From Desulfovibrio sp. Fe33 (GTDB lineage Bacteria; Desulfobacterota; Desulfovibrionia; Desulfovibrionales; Desulfovibrionaceae), in contig NZ_JAQKGU010000007.1 in assembly GCF_028532725.1 (NCBI RefSeq), forward strand, positions 124,001 through 188,000: a DNA stretch of 64,000 nucleotides, read 5' to 3'. How positions within the stretch are numbered: the first letter of the stretch is position 1; every line of letters begins with the position of its first letter. Both the position numbers and the translations under genes were made by a program. The notes below the pieces were generated by a model. That model had not been told where the DNA came from, ran no database searches, and saw nothing but the letters and a program-made list of their open reading frames with translations. Positions 42,987 through 51,137 of the stretch are shown here, piece after piece.

Positions 42987-44216
42987 ATGGACCTGCAACG
43001 AGAATTCTTCGCCTGTCTGGCTCTCAAGCATACTCCCGGGCTGGGGGCCAAGGTGTGGCGCGAGCTTTTCGCCGTGTATCCGAGCGCGTATGAAGCCGTG
43101 CGCGACGCCGCATCCTGGTACGACCGGGAGTTGTCGTCCCGCGCCCAGGCCCGGGCCTGCGCCCGGGAAGTCTGGCGGGAAAAGGCCGAGGCCGAGTTCA
43201 AGGAGGCCAGGCGGCTGGACATGGACGTGGTCACCTGGTTCGATCCCCGGTTTCCCGCTTCCCTGAAGGAAATTCCCGACCCTCCAGCCTTGCTTTACGT
43301 GCGCGGCGACACGACCCTTCTGGGCAACCCCGGCGTCGCCGTGGTCGGAGCCCGGGAGTGCACCCGGCTCGGGCTGGAAACCGCCGGAAGGATCAGCGCG
43401 CAGCTTTCCGAGATAGGCATAACGGTCATTTCCGGCCTGGCGCTCGGCATTGACCGCCAGGCGCATCTGGGCGGCCTCAAGGGGCTTGGATCTTCCATCG
43501 CGGTACTCGGCTGCGGCCTGAATGTGGACTATCCCCAGGGCAACAGCGACGTGCGCCGGGAGCTCTACGGCAAAGGTCTTGTCGTCAGCGAGTTCGCTCC
43601 GGGTATGGAGCCCCGGGGCAGGCATTTCCCGGTGCGCAACCGGCTCATCAGCGGTCTGTCGTTGGGCGTGCTGGTGGCGGAGGCCGCTCACAACAGCGGC
43701 AGCCTGATAACCGCCCGACTGGCGGGAGAGCAGGGCAAGGACGTCTTCGCCCTTCCCGGTCCCCTCGGCCAGCCGACCTTCACCGGCTGCCACAAGCTTA
43801 TCAAGCAGGGAGCGGCGCTTGTGGAGTCCGCTTCGGATATCGTTGAGATATTGCGCTTCGATTTCGCCCGTGAGCTGGCCGAAGTCCCCGACCCTGACCC
43901 CGACGGCGGGGACGCGGGGGTTGACGTGGCCCGAGCCGTGGTCAAAAAGAAGAAAGCGCCCGCCATGGCTGATTGCGGCGGTGGGCGGAAACCTCGGAAA
44001 CGGCCGCCCCTGGTTGAACGGGAGGCGATGGTTTTGAGCGCGGACGAGAAGCGGATTATGGATATTCTCGATTCCGTCGATAAAATGCATATTGATTCCC
44101 TGGGGCGAGAGCTCGGTTGGGACTCGGCCACGGTCAGCCGCGTTCTTCTCATGTTGGAGATGCGCGGCGCGGTAAGCCAACTGCCCGGCATGTGGTACCT
44201 TGCCCGGGAAGAATGA
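42987..44216 (+). CDS. dprA: DNA processing protein DprA
   Basis: The 409-residue protein has an N-terminal SAM-like helical part, the Rossmann core of DprA (VAVVGARECTRLGLETAGRI, VISGLALGIDRQAHLGGL, TIAVLGCGLNVDYPQGN-like text here as SIAVLGCGLNVDYPQGN, and FPVRNRLISGLSLGVLVAEA), and a C-terminal winged helix (HIDSLGRELGWDSATVSRVL). DprA loads RecA onto incoming single-stranded DNA during natural transformation and is also common in non-competent bacteria. The ATG at 42987 follows AGAGG. It stands 15 bases before the GDT1-like gene. Confidence 0.95.
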   Translation: MDLQREFFACLALKHTPGLGAKVWRELFAVYPSAYEAVRDAASWYDRELSSRAQARACAREVWREKAEAEFKEARRLDMDVVTWFDPRFPASLKEIPDPPALLYVRGDTTLLGNPGVAVVGARECTRLGLETAGRISAQLSEIGITVISGLALGIDRQAHLGGLKGLGSSIAVLGCGLNVDYPQGNSDVRRELYGKGLVVSEFAPGMEPRGRHFPVRNRLISGLSLGVLVAEAAHNSGSLITARLAGEQGKDVFALPGPLGQPTFTGCHKLIKQGAALVESASDIVEILRFDFARELAEVPDPDPDGGDAGVDVARAVVKKKKAPAMADCGGGRKPRKRPPLVEREAMVLSADEKRIMDILDSVDKMHIDSLGRELGWDSATVSRVLLMLEMRGAVSQLPGMWYLAREE

Positions 44217-44231
44217 TTATTTGAGGATAAT

Positions 44232-44504
44232 ATGGATTGGAAACTTCTCGTAACCACCTTCGGCACCTTGTTTGTGGCGGAACTCGGGGACAAGACACAG
44301 CTTGCCTGTATGCTCATGACGGCCAAGACTCAGAAACCCTGGACCGTCTTTCTCGGTTCATCCCTGGCGCTGGTCCTGGTCAGTTTCCTTGGAGTCATGT
44401 TCGCGCAGTTCATCTGTCAGTATATTTCCCCCGAGGTCATCAAAAAAATTGCCGCCGTGGCTTTTGTGGTCATGGGCTGTCTGATCTTCTTTGATAAGAT
44501 TTGA
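44232..44504 (+). CDS. Half-size GDT1/UPF0016 family membrane protein
   Basis: The 90-residue protein has three membrane helices and the family signature E-x-G-D-K-T in FVAELGDKTQLACMLM. Full-length GDT1/TMEM165 proteins have two such repeats; bacteria often encode single-repeat forms that dimerise. Family members move Mn or Ca out of the cell. The gene is 15 bases after dprA, with AGGA before its ATG, and no second half-size gene is seen next to it, so it may act as a homodimer (inference). Confidence 0.88.
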   Translation: MDWKLLVTTFGTLFVAELGDKTQLACMLMTAKTQKPWTVFLGSSLALVLVSFLGVMFAQFICQYISPEVIKKIAAVAFVVMGCLIFFDKI

Positions 44505-44577
44505 TTAAGCGGGGTTGTGGGACGCGCGGCCGCAGTGTATTGGATTCCCTGGGCCGCAGTTCCTACAATGAATCGCC

Positions 44578-44976
44578 ATGCAGAAAATACCCATCAATCT
44601 CGCAGCACCCGGCATGAAGCTGGCCAAGCCCGTCACCAAGGAGGGGGGCATGACCATCATGGCCGAAGGCATGGAGCTGACCGAAAGTCTCATTTCGCGG
44701 CTTGAGGCCATGAATATCGAGCGCATCACCGTGCAAGGCCATCCTGTGGACATGGGCGGCGCCGGGGCCGGGACGCGTTGGGGCGAGCGACGGGATCGTC
44801 TGGATCATCTTTTCAGGCGGTATTCGGGCGACAGGTGGATGACGCGGGTCAAGGAGCGTATGCGCCAGTATTTCCAAATCAAGGCCGCCGCTCAGGAAGC
44901 GAAGATGAAGGCCGTGAAGCAGGCGGACGCCGCCGGGGAAGGGGAGCCTTCCGAAAAAGGCGGAGAGGGCGCGTGA
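44578..44976 (+). CDS. Unknown protein coupled to an HDOD protein
   Basis: The 132-residue cytoplasmic protein starts MQKIPINLAAPGMKLAKPVT and contains MELTESLISRLEAMNIERIT, a segment like the N-terminal region of some HD-GYP proteins, followed by a positively charged helical tail (AQEAKMKAVKQADAAGEGE). No ribosome site is strong. The stop overlaps the GTG start of the HDOD gene (GTGA), so the pair is translated together. The HD-GYP-like segment without a catalytic domain suggests a regulatory partner of the HDOD protein (inference). Confidence 0.7.
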   Translation: MQKIPINLAAPGMKLAKPVTKEGGMTIMAEGMELTESLISRLEAMNIERITVQGHPVDMGGAGAGTRWGERRDRLDHLFRRYSGDRWMTRVKERMRQYFQIKAAAQEAKMKAVKQADAAGEGEPSEKGGEGA

Positions 44977-45815
44977 GCATGGACGACCATCTCAAAACCC
45001 GCATCAAGGGCGAGATATTGCAGGTCAAGGACCTGCCGACCCTGCCCAATGTGCTGGACAAGGTCACCCGGCTGGTGGAAGACCCCGACGCGTCAAGCGA
45101 GGCCATCGCCAAGGTCATCGCCACGGACCAGGTACTTTCCGCCAAGGTCCTCAAGATGGTCAATTCGCCCATCTACGGTTTCCCCGGCCGAATCAGCTCC
45201 ATCCAGCACGCCCTTGTTCTGCTCGGTTTCAACGTGGTGCGCGGCATCATCATCTCCACCTCGGTTTTCGACATGATGGTTCAGGCCATGAAGGGGCTGT
45301 GGGAGCACTCCCTCGGTTGCGCCACGGCCTGCAACATCATCGCCCGCCGGGCCGGGTTCGAAGACCCGGAGGAATATGCCGTGGCCGGTTTGCTTCATGA
45401 TCTGGGCAAGGTCGTCACGGCCGTTCAGCTTCCGGATACCCACGCCGCCATCCTTGAGTCGGTTCGGACCAAGGACCTGAACTACTTTCAGGCCGAGAAA
45501 GACGTGCTCGGCTTCGGCCATGACCGCATCAATGCCTGGCTTGCCCGCCATTGGGGACTGCCGCCGAATATCCGCGAGGCCATGACACGCCACCACGCCC
45601 CGCAACTGGCCGAGTTCTACAAGCCCATGTCCTGCGTCGTCCATGTCGGCGATTTCCTTGTCCGGCTTCTGGAGTTCGGCAACGCCGGGGATGACCAGAC
45701 CGCCTACCTCCGACCCGAGGCTCTTATCGAGCTCAAGTTCCGCATGAGCGATCTGGACAAGGTCATGGACGAGATGGCCGGGCAACTCCTCGAAGTTTCT
45801 GACCTGACCTTCTGA
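44973..45815 (+). CDS. HDOD domain protein
   Basis: The 280-residue protein has an HDOD fold: VKDLPTLPNVLDKVTRLVED, VLSAKVLKMVNSPIYGFPG, SIQHALVLLGFNVVRGII, and an HD-type segment VAGLLHDLGKVVTA. A C-terminal part has FGHDRINAWLARHWGLP. HDOD proteins are non-catalytic regulators linked to signalling and chemosensory systems. The GTG at 44973 overlaps the previous stop and GGAG lies seven bases before; the ATG at 44979 is an alternative. Confidence 0.88.
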   Translation: MSMDDHLKTRIKGEILQVKDLPTLPNVLDKVTRLVEDPDASSEAIAKVIATDQVLSAKVLKMVNSPIYGFPGRISSIQHALVLLGFNVVRGIIISTSVFDMMVQAMKGLWEHSLGCATACNIIARRAGFEDPEEYAVAGLLHDLGKVVTAVQLPDTHAAILESVRTKDLNYFQAEKDVLGFGHDRINAWLARHWGLPPNIREAMTRHHAPQLAEFYKPMSCVVHVGDFLVRLLEFGNAGDDQTAYLRPEALIELKFRMSDLDKVMDEMAGQLLEVSDLTF

Positions 45816-46058
45816 TCCTGTCGGTTCCATTTCCCTTCATTCCGTTTGTTGCGCGGTACGCGCTCAATCCGCTTGCGGCGCTTCGGGCGGGTATTTCACG
45901 CTCCTGATCCAATGCCTGTTCTCTCTGCGTATCGGCGAATTTCCGCCGATAAATTAATGCATATACAGTAAAATCGCTCCGTTTCCGTTTCGATATTCAG
46001 CCCGATTCTGCGGGGGAGTCCGCTTGATTTTCTCCGTTGCTTTCATAGGCTGCAAAAT

Positions 46059-46080
46059 ATTGGTTGAGTGGTCAATCAAT
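46059..46080. promoter_or_regulatory. Near-palindrome upstream of the DASS transporter
   Basis: ATTGGTTGA and TCAATCAAT form inverted arms around GTGG with one mismatch. The half-site matches the palindrome at the rnf promoter (15414-15429), though the spacing differs. It lies about 200 bases before the sigma-54 site, an enhancer-like distance. Confidence 0.3.
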
Positions 46081-46280
46081 CATGACGGACGGTTGCGGAG
46101 GTGCGGCGTTGGCGTTGGTGCGGGAGGTTGCCTCATTGAAGTTGTCCTTGGGCGCCGTCAAAACGGCATTGGCGTTTTACTGCCGATGAAATGGGCGAAT
46201 AGGCGGATTGTTGCCGATTAAAAAAGCTGTGATATTAAGTGGTTCAATAAATTCGTGACTTTTCCTCTGTATAACGGGCA

Positions 46281-46296
46281 TGGCATGTCTGTTGCT
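46281..46296 (+). promoter_or_regulatory. Sigma-54 (-24/-12) promoter of the DASS transporter gene
   Basis: TGGCATGTCTGTTGCT fits TGGCAC-N5-TTGCW with one change, and GG and GC are ten bases apart. Transcription should start near 46307, leaving a leader of about 165 bases. Confidence 0.7.
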
Positions 46297-46474
46297 TTCC
46301 GCTCAATGGTTTCAGGTAACAAGAGGGGCAGAAAATCGCTTTTGCAGCATGGTTTCGGGTTCGTTGAGCACGTAGGTTGAGCGAGCGCATCCTTGAACCG
46401 CCGGCGCACATGATGGTTGCCTCTTTCCCCTTCGGGAAGTGTCGAAGATGAGCGCAAACCGCGAGCGAGGAGAA

Positions 46475-48016
46475 ATGAGTAGCAAGTTGAAGAGCGGAGA
46501 CAGGGCGGCGTACATCGGTTTTTTTGCCGGTCCGTTGATTTTTGTGGCCATGTTGATGCTGCCCCCGCCGCCGGGGTTGAATATTCAGGCTTGGCGTGTG
46601 GCGGCGGTGACAGTCCTTATGGCCATTTGGTGGGTGACGGAGTCCATCCCCATCCCGGCCACCTCGCTGCTTCCCATTGCGCTTTTCCCGCTGCTCGGCA
46701 TCATGAAGTCGAGTGCGGCCACGTCGCCTTACGGCAACCATTTGATCTACCTTTTCATGGGTGGTTTTTTCCTGGCCGTGACCATGGAACGCTGGAATCT
46801 GCACAAGCGCGTCGCGATTCACACCATACGCCTTGTGGGGGCCAGTCCGGGGCGGATGGTTCTGGGGTTCATGATAGCCACGGGCTTTTTGTCCATGTGG
46901 GTATCGAACACTGCGACCACCATGCTCATGATTCCCATCGGTCTGGCGGTCATCAAGCAGGCTACCGGTTTTGACGCGGGGATGATCAAGGCCTGTTCGT
47001 CCACCGGACCGGAGTCGAATTTCGGCAAGTGCCTGATGCTCGGCATAGCCTATTCCGCTTCCATGGGCGGCGTGGCCACCATTATAGGCACCCCGGCGAA
47101 TACCGTCATGGTCGGCATGATGGAAAAAATGTACGGCGTACAGATCGGCTTCGGCCAGTGGATGCTGTTCGGGCTCCCCTTGGGCGTAACCATGATGGCC
47201 GTCGCCTGGGTGTTGATGACCCGAGTGCTGTTTCCCATGGATGGGCTTACGCTGACCGGCAGCGAGGAGATCATTGAAAACGAACTCCGTGCGCTCGGGC
47301 CGATGAAGCCGGAAGAAAAGCGCATTATTGCGGTCAGTTCCTTTGTCGCCATCTGCTGGCTCAGCCGTGGTTTTCTGGAAAGTCTTCCAATCGTAAACGA
47401 TATTTTCCCGGATTTTAGCTTTGTGCATGACACTACCATCGGCATTATCGGTGCCTTGCTGATGTTCGCGATCCCCACCAACCTGCGGAAGAAGCAGTTC
47501 CTTCTGGACTGGCAGACCGCCGTTAAGATTCCCTGGAACGTGATTCTGCTTTTCGGCGGCGGATTGGCCATCGCCAACGGATTTGCGAAAACCGGACTGG
47601 CCGCTTACATCGCTTCGCTGTTGACCGGCCTGGACGGCTTGAACCTGATGTTGTTCGTGGCAATTGTGGTCTGGTTGACCACCTTGCTTACGGAAAGCAC
47701 CTCCAACACCGCTACGGCCACGCTCCTGGTGCCTATTATGGGTGCAGCTGCTATCGCCCTAGGCGTGCACCCCTACGCCACCATCGTGGGCGCGGCCGTA
47801 GCGGCGTCATTCGCTTTCATGCTGCCTGTGGCGACGCCGCCCAACGCCGTGGTTTTCGGCAGCGGCTGCATATCCGTCGGCCAGATGGTCAAGACGGGCA
47901 TATGGCTGAACATTATAGGTACGGTCATGATTACGTTGTTTGTCCTCTATCTGCTGCCCATCGTATGGGGTGTCGACCTCCACACCCTGCCGGAGTGGGC
48001 GGTAATCATAAAATAG
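46475..48016 (+). CDS. DASS/SLC13 family sodium:dicarboxylate or sulfate symporter
   Basis: The 513-residue protein has about twelve to fourteen membrane helices and DASS signatures: WWVTESIPIPATSLLPIALFP, HLIYLFMGGFFLAVTMERW, MWVSNTATTMLMIPIG and, in the second repeat, LTTLLTESTSNTATATLLVPI. The two SNT motifs bind sodium and substrate. Substrates are typically C4-dicarboxylates, citrate or sulfate. A sigma-54 promoter suggests induction by a specific carbon source (inference). The ATG at 46475 follows GAGGAG closely; an in-frame ATG at 46448 is an alternative start. Confidence 0.92.
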   Translation: MSSKLKSGDRAAYIGFFAGPLIFVAMLMLPPPPGLNIQAWRVAAVTVLMAIWWVTESIPIPATSLLPIALFPLLGIMKSSAATSPYGNHLIYLFMGGFFLAVTMERWNLHKRVAIHTIRLVGASPGRMVLGFMIATGFLSMWVSNTATTMLMIPIGLAVIKQATGFDAGMIKACSSTGPESNFGKCLMLGIAYSASMGGVATIIGTPANTVMVGMMEKMYGVQIGFGQWMLFGLPLGVTMMAVAWVLMTRVLFPMDGLTLTGSEEIIENELRALGPMKPEEKRIIAVSSFVAICWLSRGFLESLPIVNDIFPDFSFVHDTTIGIIGALLMFAIPTNLRKKQFLLDWQTAVKIPWNVILLFGGGLAIANGFAKTGLAAYIASLLTGLDGLNLMLFVAIVVWLTTLLTESTSNTATATLLVPIMGAAAIALGVHPYATIVGAAVAASFAFMLPVATPPNAVVFGSGCISVGQMVKTGIWLNIIGTVMITLFVLYLLPIVWGVDLHTLPEWAVIIK

Positions 48017-48066
48017 GGATTCCCCTCCGGAGAAGTGAGCAGCTCCGGAGGAGCCGATCAGGCGCG

Positions 48067-48099
48067 CCCCCTCCGCCCAACGGCGGAGGGGGTTTGTTT
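48067..48099 (+). terminator. Terminator of the DASS transporter gene
   Basis: CCCCCTCCGCC (48067-48077) pairs with GGCGGAGGGGG (48082-48092) around a four-base loop, followed by TTTGTTT. A second stem, CCTCCGGAG with CTCCGGAGG, lies just upstream. Confidence 0.88.
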
Positions 48100-48118
48100 C
48101 ATGATCTTATACCTCATC

Positions 48119-48287
48119 CTTTCGCGGCAGAACGTCACGGACAAAAAAACGCGCCGCAGGCGCATACAAGGGATGCAAGGGTGCGAACCCTTGCCCGCCG
48201 GAGGCGAAATCACCTGATTATTGCCGCGAAGCGGCTTTCAACGCCTGATTATTCTTTTTAGGGAGTTAAAGGGCTAGCTTCCCTTTT
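48119..48287 (+). repeat. Hairpin-rich intergenic repeat, copy 2
   Basis: The order is CTTTCGCGGCAGAACGTCACGG, GCGCCGCAGGCGC, GCAAGGGTGCGAACCCTTGC, CCGCCGGAGGCGAAATC, GCCGCGAAGCGGC, CAACGCCTGATT and AGGGAGTTAAAGGG. (The first element is shown as CTTTCGCGGCAG then AACGTCACGG.) It lies directly after the DASS transporter terminator, in the transporter's orientation, in tandem with copy 3. Confidence 0.85.
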
Positions 48288-48302
48288 TGCGGTCAATATA
48301 TT

Positions 48303-48477
48303 CTCACTTTCGAGGCAGAACGCCACGGGGGAAAAAGTCCGCGCCGAAGGCGCATACTCGGGATGCAAGGGGGCGAACCCTTGCCCGCCGGAGGCGAAAT
48401 CACCTGATCATTGCCGCGAAGCGGCTCTCAACGCCTGATTTTCCTCTTTAGGGAGTTAAAGGGGTAGTCCCCCTTTG
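48303..48477 (+). repeat. Hairpin-rich intergenic repeat, copy 3
   Basis: Same order of elements as copy 2, with GCGCCGAAGGCGC and GCAAGGGGGCGAACCCTTGC. It follows copy 2 with a period of about 183 bases and stops about 38 bases before the diguanylate cyclase start, so it fills that promoter region. Confidence 0.85.
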
Positions 48478-48514
48478 TTTTGACCTCCAGGGTAGGTGGT
48501 GCTAGGTTCTCCAT

Positions 48515-49477
48515 ATGACCAATACCCTTGGAGATTCGCTGTTTCAGCGCAAGCAGACCGCCTTTCTGCTATCACCCGACAAAGCCCTGGCCGAGCTGTT
48601 GCAACGGCTCTGGTCTCCGGATGTTTTGGAGTTCCGGGTGTTCGACAGGGGGGCGCGGGCCATTGAGCTTATGTTCACGGACCCGCCGGACTTGTTGGTG
48701 GTGGACGATCGGCTGACCGACATCTCCGGCCGAGAGGTCGCCAATCTGGTCAAGAGCGAGAACGTTTACCGGCAGCTCCCCGTTGTCCTGTGCCTGGACG
48801 CTGTCCAGGAAGATGAGCCGTGGAATTGGAAGCAACTTGAGGTGGACGATTTCCTGGTGCGGCCCCTCAATCCCCCCGAGGTGCGGGATCGCATCAATCT
48901 GACCCTATGCCGGGCCATGCGGGCGCTGGACGCCAATCCTCTATCCAAGCTGCCGGGAAACACCTCCATCATCCAGCGTATCCAGCAGCTCATCGACTCC
49001 GGGGACGAGTTCGCCCTGGCCTATTGCGATCTCGACTATTTCAAGTCCTACAACGACAAGTATGGTTTTTCGCGCGGCGACGAGGTGCTCATGATGGCCG
49101 CGCGGGTCATCGTCAACACCATCCGCAGCTATCAGGGCGTATCGAGCTTCGTTGGCCATGTGGGCGGCGACGACTTCGTGTTCATCCTGCCCCCGGACAA
49201 GGTCGAGGACGCCTGCAAGCGGATCATCAAGGCGTTTGACGAGATCGTTCCCCATTTTTACGATCCCGAAGACCGCAAACGCGGCAACATTACCTCGGTG
49301 GACCGCGAGGGCAAGACCAAGGTGTTTCCGCTCATGGCCATTTCCCTGGCCGTGGTGGTCAACACCGGCGGACGCATCGGCCATTACGGCGAGGTTTCGT
49401 CCATCGCCATGGAATTGAAGAAAAAGGCCAAGGAAATCCCAGAGAGCAGCTATGTCATCGACCGGCGCAAATCCTGA
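48515..49477 (+). CDS. Diguanylate cyclase with N-terminal receiver
   Basis: The 320-residue protein has a receiver-like N-terminal domain (DLLVVDDRLTDISG with the Asp pair, and VDDFLVRPLNPPE in place of the usual Lys-Pro) and a GGDEF domain with FALAYCDLDYFKSYNDKYG and the active-site text GHVGGDDFVF. GGDDF is an accepted active form, so it should make cyclic di-GMP from two GTP. The RxxD product-inhibition site is absent (VGHV precedes the motif). The start at 48515 has only a weak AGG upstream. Its 3' end overlaps the recombinase gene by 26 bases. Confidence 0.88.
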   Translation: MTNTLGDSLFQRKQTAFLLSPDKALAELLQRLWSPDVLEFRVFDRGARAIELMFTDPPDLLVVDDRLTDISGREVANLVKSENVYRQLPVVLCLDAVQEDEPWNWKQLEVDDFLVRPLNPPEVRDRINLTLCRAMRALDANPLSKLPGNTSIIQRIQQLIDSGDEFALAYCDLDYFKSYNDKYGFSRGDEVLMMAARVIVNTIRSYQGVSSFVGHVGGDDFVFILPPDKVEDACKRIIKAFDEIVPHFYDPEDRKRGNITSVDREGKTKVFPLMAISLAVVVNTGGRIGHYGEVSSIAMELKKKAKEIPESSYVIDRRKS

Positions 49478-50402
49478 TAGCCGCGGCGAATTTGTCCGTG
49501 GATTCCTCGCCTATCTCGAAGTCGAGAAAGGCTATTCTCCGGCGACCATCCGGTCGTACGCCACCGATCTGGACCAGTTCCAGGCGTTTCTTTCGGAGCG
49601 CAAGGCGTCCCTGGAAAAGCCCGGTAGGCTCAATCGCGACCATGTCCGCGGCTTTTTGGCGGAGCTGCATCGAAGGCGGATCACCAAGACCTCCATGGGA
49701 CGCAAGCTTTCGAGCCTGCGCGCGTATTTCAAGTATCTTTTGCGCCACAAAATCATCGTCAAGGACCCTGTTGCGGGCATCCGCAATCCCAAGCAGGAGA
49801 AGCGGCATCCGGAGATGCTCAACGTGGATCAGGCCGTTTCCCTTATGGAGGCGAAGGTGGAGCCGGACCCGGAAGGGCTGCGCGACATCGCCCTGGCCGA
49901 GGTGCTTTACGGCTCCGGCCTGCGCATCAGCGAGGCCATCGGTCTTGACCTCAATGACGTGGATTCCGACGTTATCCGCGTCACCGGCAAGGGGAGCAAG
50001 GAGCGCATCGTTCCCCTGTCCGATGCGGCGGTGGAGCGCATCCGCCGCTACATGGGCCAGCGTCATGCATTTCTCAGGGAAAACTATGCCGAGCAAGCCC
50101 TGTTCCTCAGCTCTCGAGCGGGCAAGCGGCTCGACCGGCGGCAGGCCAACCGCATCGTGGCCAAGCTCGCCAAACTTGCCGGACTCCCTCAGGACGTGCA
50201 TCCGCACATGTTGCGCCACAGCTTCGCCACCCATATGCTTGAGGCCGGAGCCGACCTGCGCAGCGTACAGGAATTGCTGGGGCATGAGAACCTGACCACA
50301 ACCCAGAGGTATACGCATCTGGACATGCAGCGCATCATGCAGGTATACGACCACGCGCACCCGCTGGCAGGCGGTCGCGACACCGACACCAACGAAGACT
50401 AA
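49452..50402 (+). CDS. xerD: Xer-type tyrosine recombinase
   Basis: The 316-residue protein has the N-terminal core-binding domain (GFLAYLEVEKGYSPATIRSY) and catalytic domain of XerC/XerD. The catalytic set is visible: Arg in YGSGLRISEAIG, Lys region in VTGKGSKERIVPL, HxxR in HMLRHSFATHML, His in LLGHENLTTTQ and the nucleophile Tyr in RYTHLDM. It resolves chromosome dimers at dif with its partner. XerD versus XerC cannot be settled by eye. The ATG at 49452 lies inside the diguanylate cyclase gene, which suggests translational coupling. Confidence 0.9.
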   Translation: MSSTGANPDSRGEFVRGFLAYLEVEKGYSPATIRSYATDLDQFQAFLSERKASLEKPGRLNRDHVRGFLAELHRRRITKTSMGRKLSSLRAYFKYLLRHKIIVKDPVAGIRNPKQEKRHPEMLNVDQAVSLMEAKVEPDPEGLRDIALAEVLYGSGLRISEAIGLDLNDVDSDVIRVTGKGSKERIVPLSDAAVERIRRYMGQRHAFLRENYAEQALFLSSRAGKRLDRRQANRIVAKLAKLAGLPQDVHPHMLRHSFATHMLEAGADLRSVQELLGHENLTTTQRYTHLDMQRIMQVYDHAHPLAGGRDTDTNED

Positions 50403-50413
50403 CGGAGACATCA

Positions 50414-50920
50414 ATGGAGAATCCCCTGGTCCTTCTGGAAACACCGGAAGGCGAAATCCTTATCGAGCTTTTCCCTGACAAGGCCCCCAAAACTGTCGAA
50501 AATTTCCTCAGCTACGTGGACGATGAATTCTACGACGGCACCCTGTTTCATCGGGTTATCAAGGGGTTCATGATTCAGACCGGCGGCCTGACTTTTTCCA
50601 TGGAGGAAAAGGAGACCCGCGCCCCCATCGAGAACGAGGCGACCAACGGACTGAAAAACCTCAAGGGAACCGTGGCCATGGGGCGGTTGCCGGAGCCGCA
50701 TAGCGCCACTTCCCAGTTCTACATCAATGTGGCCGACAACGCGGATCTCGACCACACGGGAACGGATGACGAGAACTTCGGTTACTGTGTTTTCGGCGAG
50801 GTCGTCGACGGCATGAACGTGGCCGAAAAGATCAGCAAGACCCGCACCCGGTCCTACCAGGGCTGGGATGACGTCCCGGTGGACCCGGTTTCCATCATCA
50901 CCGCCCGCCGCTTCGAGTAG
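50414..50920 (+). CDS. Cyclophilin-type peptidyl-prolyl isomerase
   Basis: The 168-residue protein is a single cyclophilin domain without a signal peptide: FPDKAPKTVENFLSYVDDEF, FHRVIKGFMIQTGG (catalytic Arg), ATSQFYINVADNADLD and YCVFGEVVDGMNVAEKI. It speeds proline isomerisation in cytoplasmic proteins. The ATG follows CGGAG by about nine bases, 11 bases after the recombinase stop. Confidence 0.95.
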   Translation: MENPLVLLETPEGEILIELFPDKAPKTVENFLSYVDDEFYDGTLFHRVIKGFMIQTGGLTFSMEEKETRAPIENEATNGLKNLKGTVAMGRLPEPHSATSQFYINVADNADLDHTGTDDENFGYCVFGEVVDGMNVAEKISKTRTRSYQGWDDVPVDPVSIITARRFE

Positions 50921-50937
50921 AAAAGGGCTTCTCATTT

Positions 50938-51137
50938 TAAGGAAGCTATACTGTTAGCTCCCCGCCTACGCGGAAGAACGCCGCGAAGCGAAAAAAACAG
51001 CGCCGAAGGCGCATACAAGGGATGCAAGGGTGCGAGCCCTTGCCCGCCGGAGGCGAAATCATCCGACGATTGCCGCGAAGCGGCTTTCAAGCCTGATTTT
51101 CCTCTCCAGGGAGTTGAAAGGATAGTTCCCTCTTTTT
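50938..51137 (+). repeat. Hairpin-rich intergenic repeat, copy 4
   Basis: A longer version of the repeat with an extra 5' part (GGAAGCTATACTGTTAGCTCC and CGCGGAAGAACGCCGCG, given here as separate stems GGAAGCTATACTG and GCGGAAGAACGCCGC). The shared order follows: GCGCCGAAGGCGC, GCAAGGGTGCGAGCCCTTGC, CCGCCGGAGGCG, GCCGCGAAGCGGC, AGGGAGTTGAAAGG. It begins just after the cyclophilin gene and is tandem with copy 5. Confidence 0.85.

Larger units (their letters stand above)
45816..46474. other. Long control region upstream of the DASS transporter
   Basis: This 659-base gap has no convincing gene; an open frame at 46024-46221 has no ribosome site or family likeness. It holds a near-palindrome at 46059-46080 and a strong sigma-54 site at 46281-46296, so it appears to be a regulated promoter region. 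Confidence 0.55.

Noticed and set aside
46024-46221. 65-codon open frame upstream of the DASS transporter
   Set aside because: No ribosome site, no family likeness, and it overlaps the near-palindrome, so the region is better read as control sequence.
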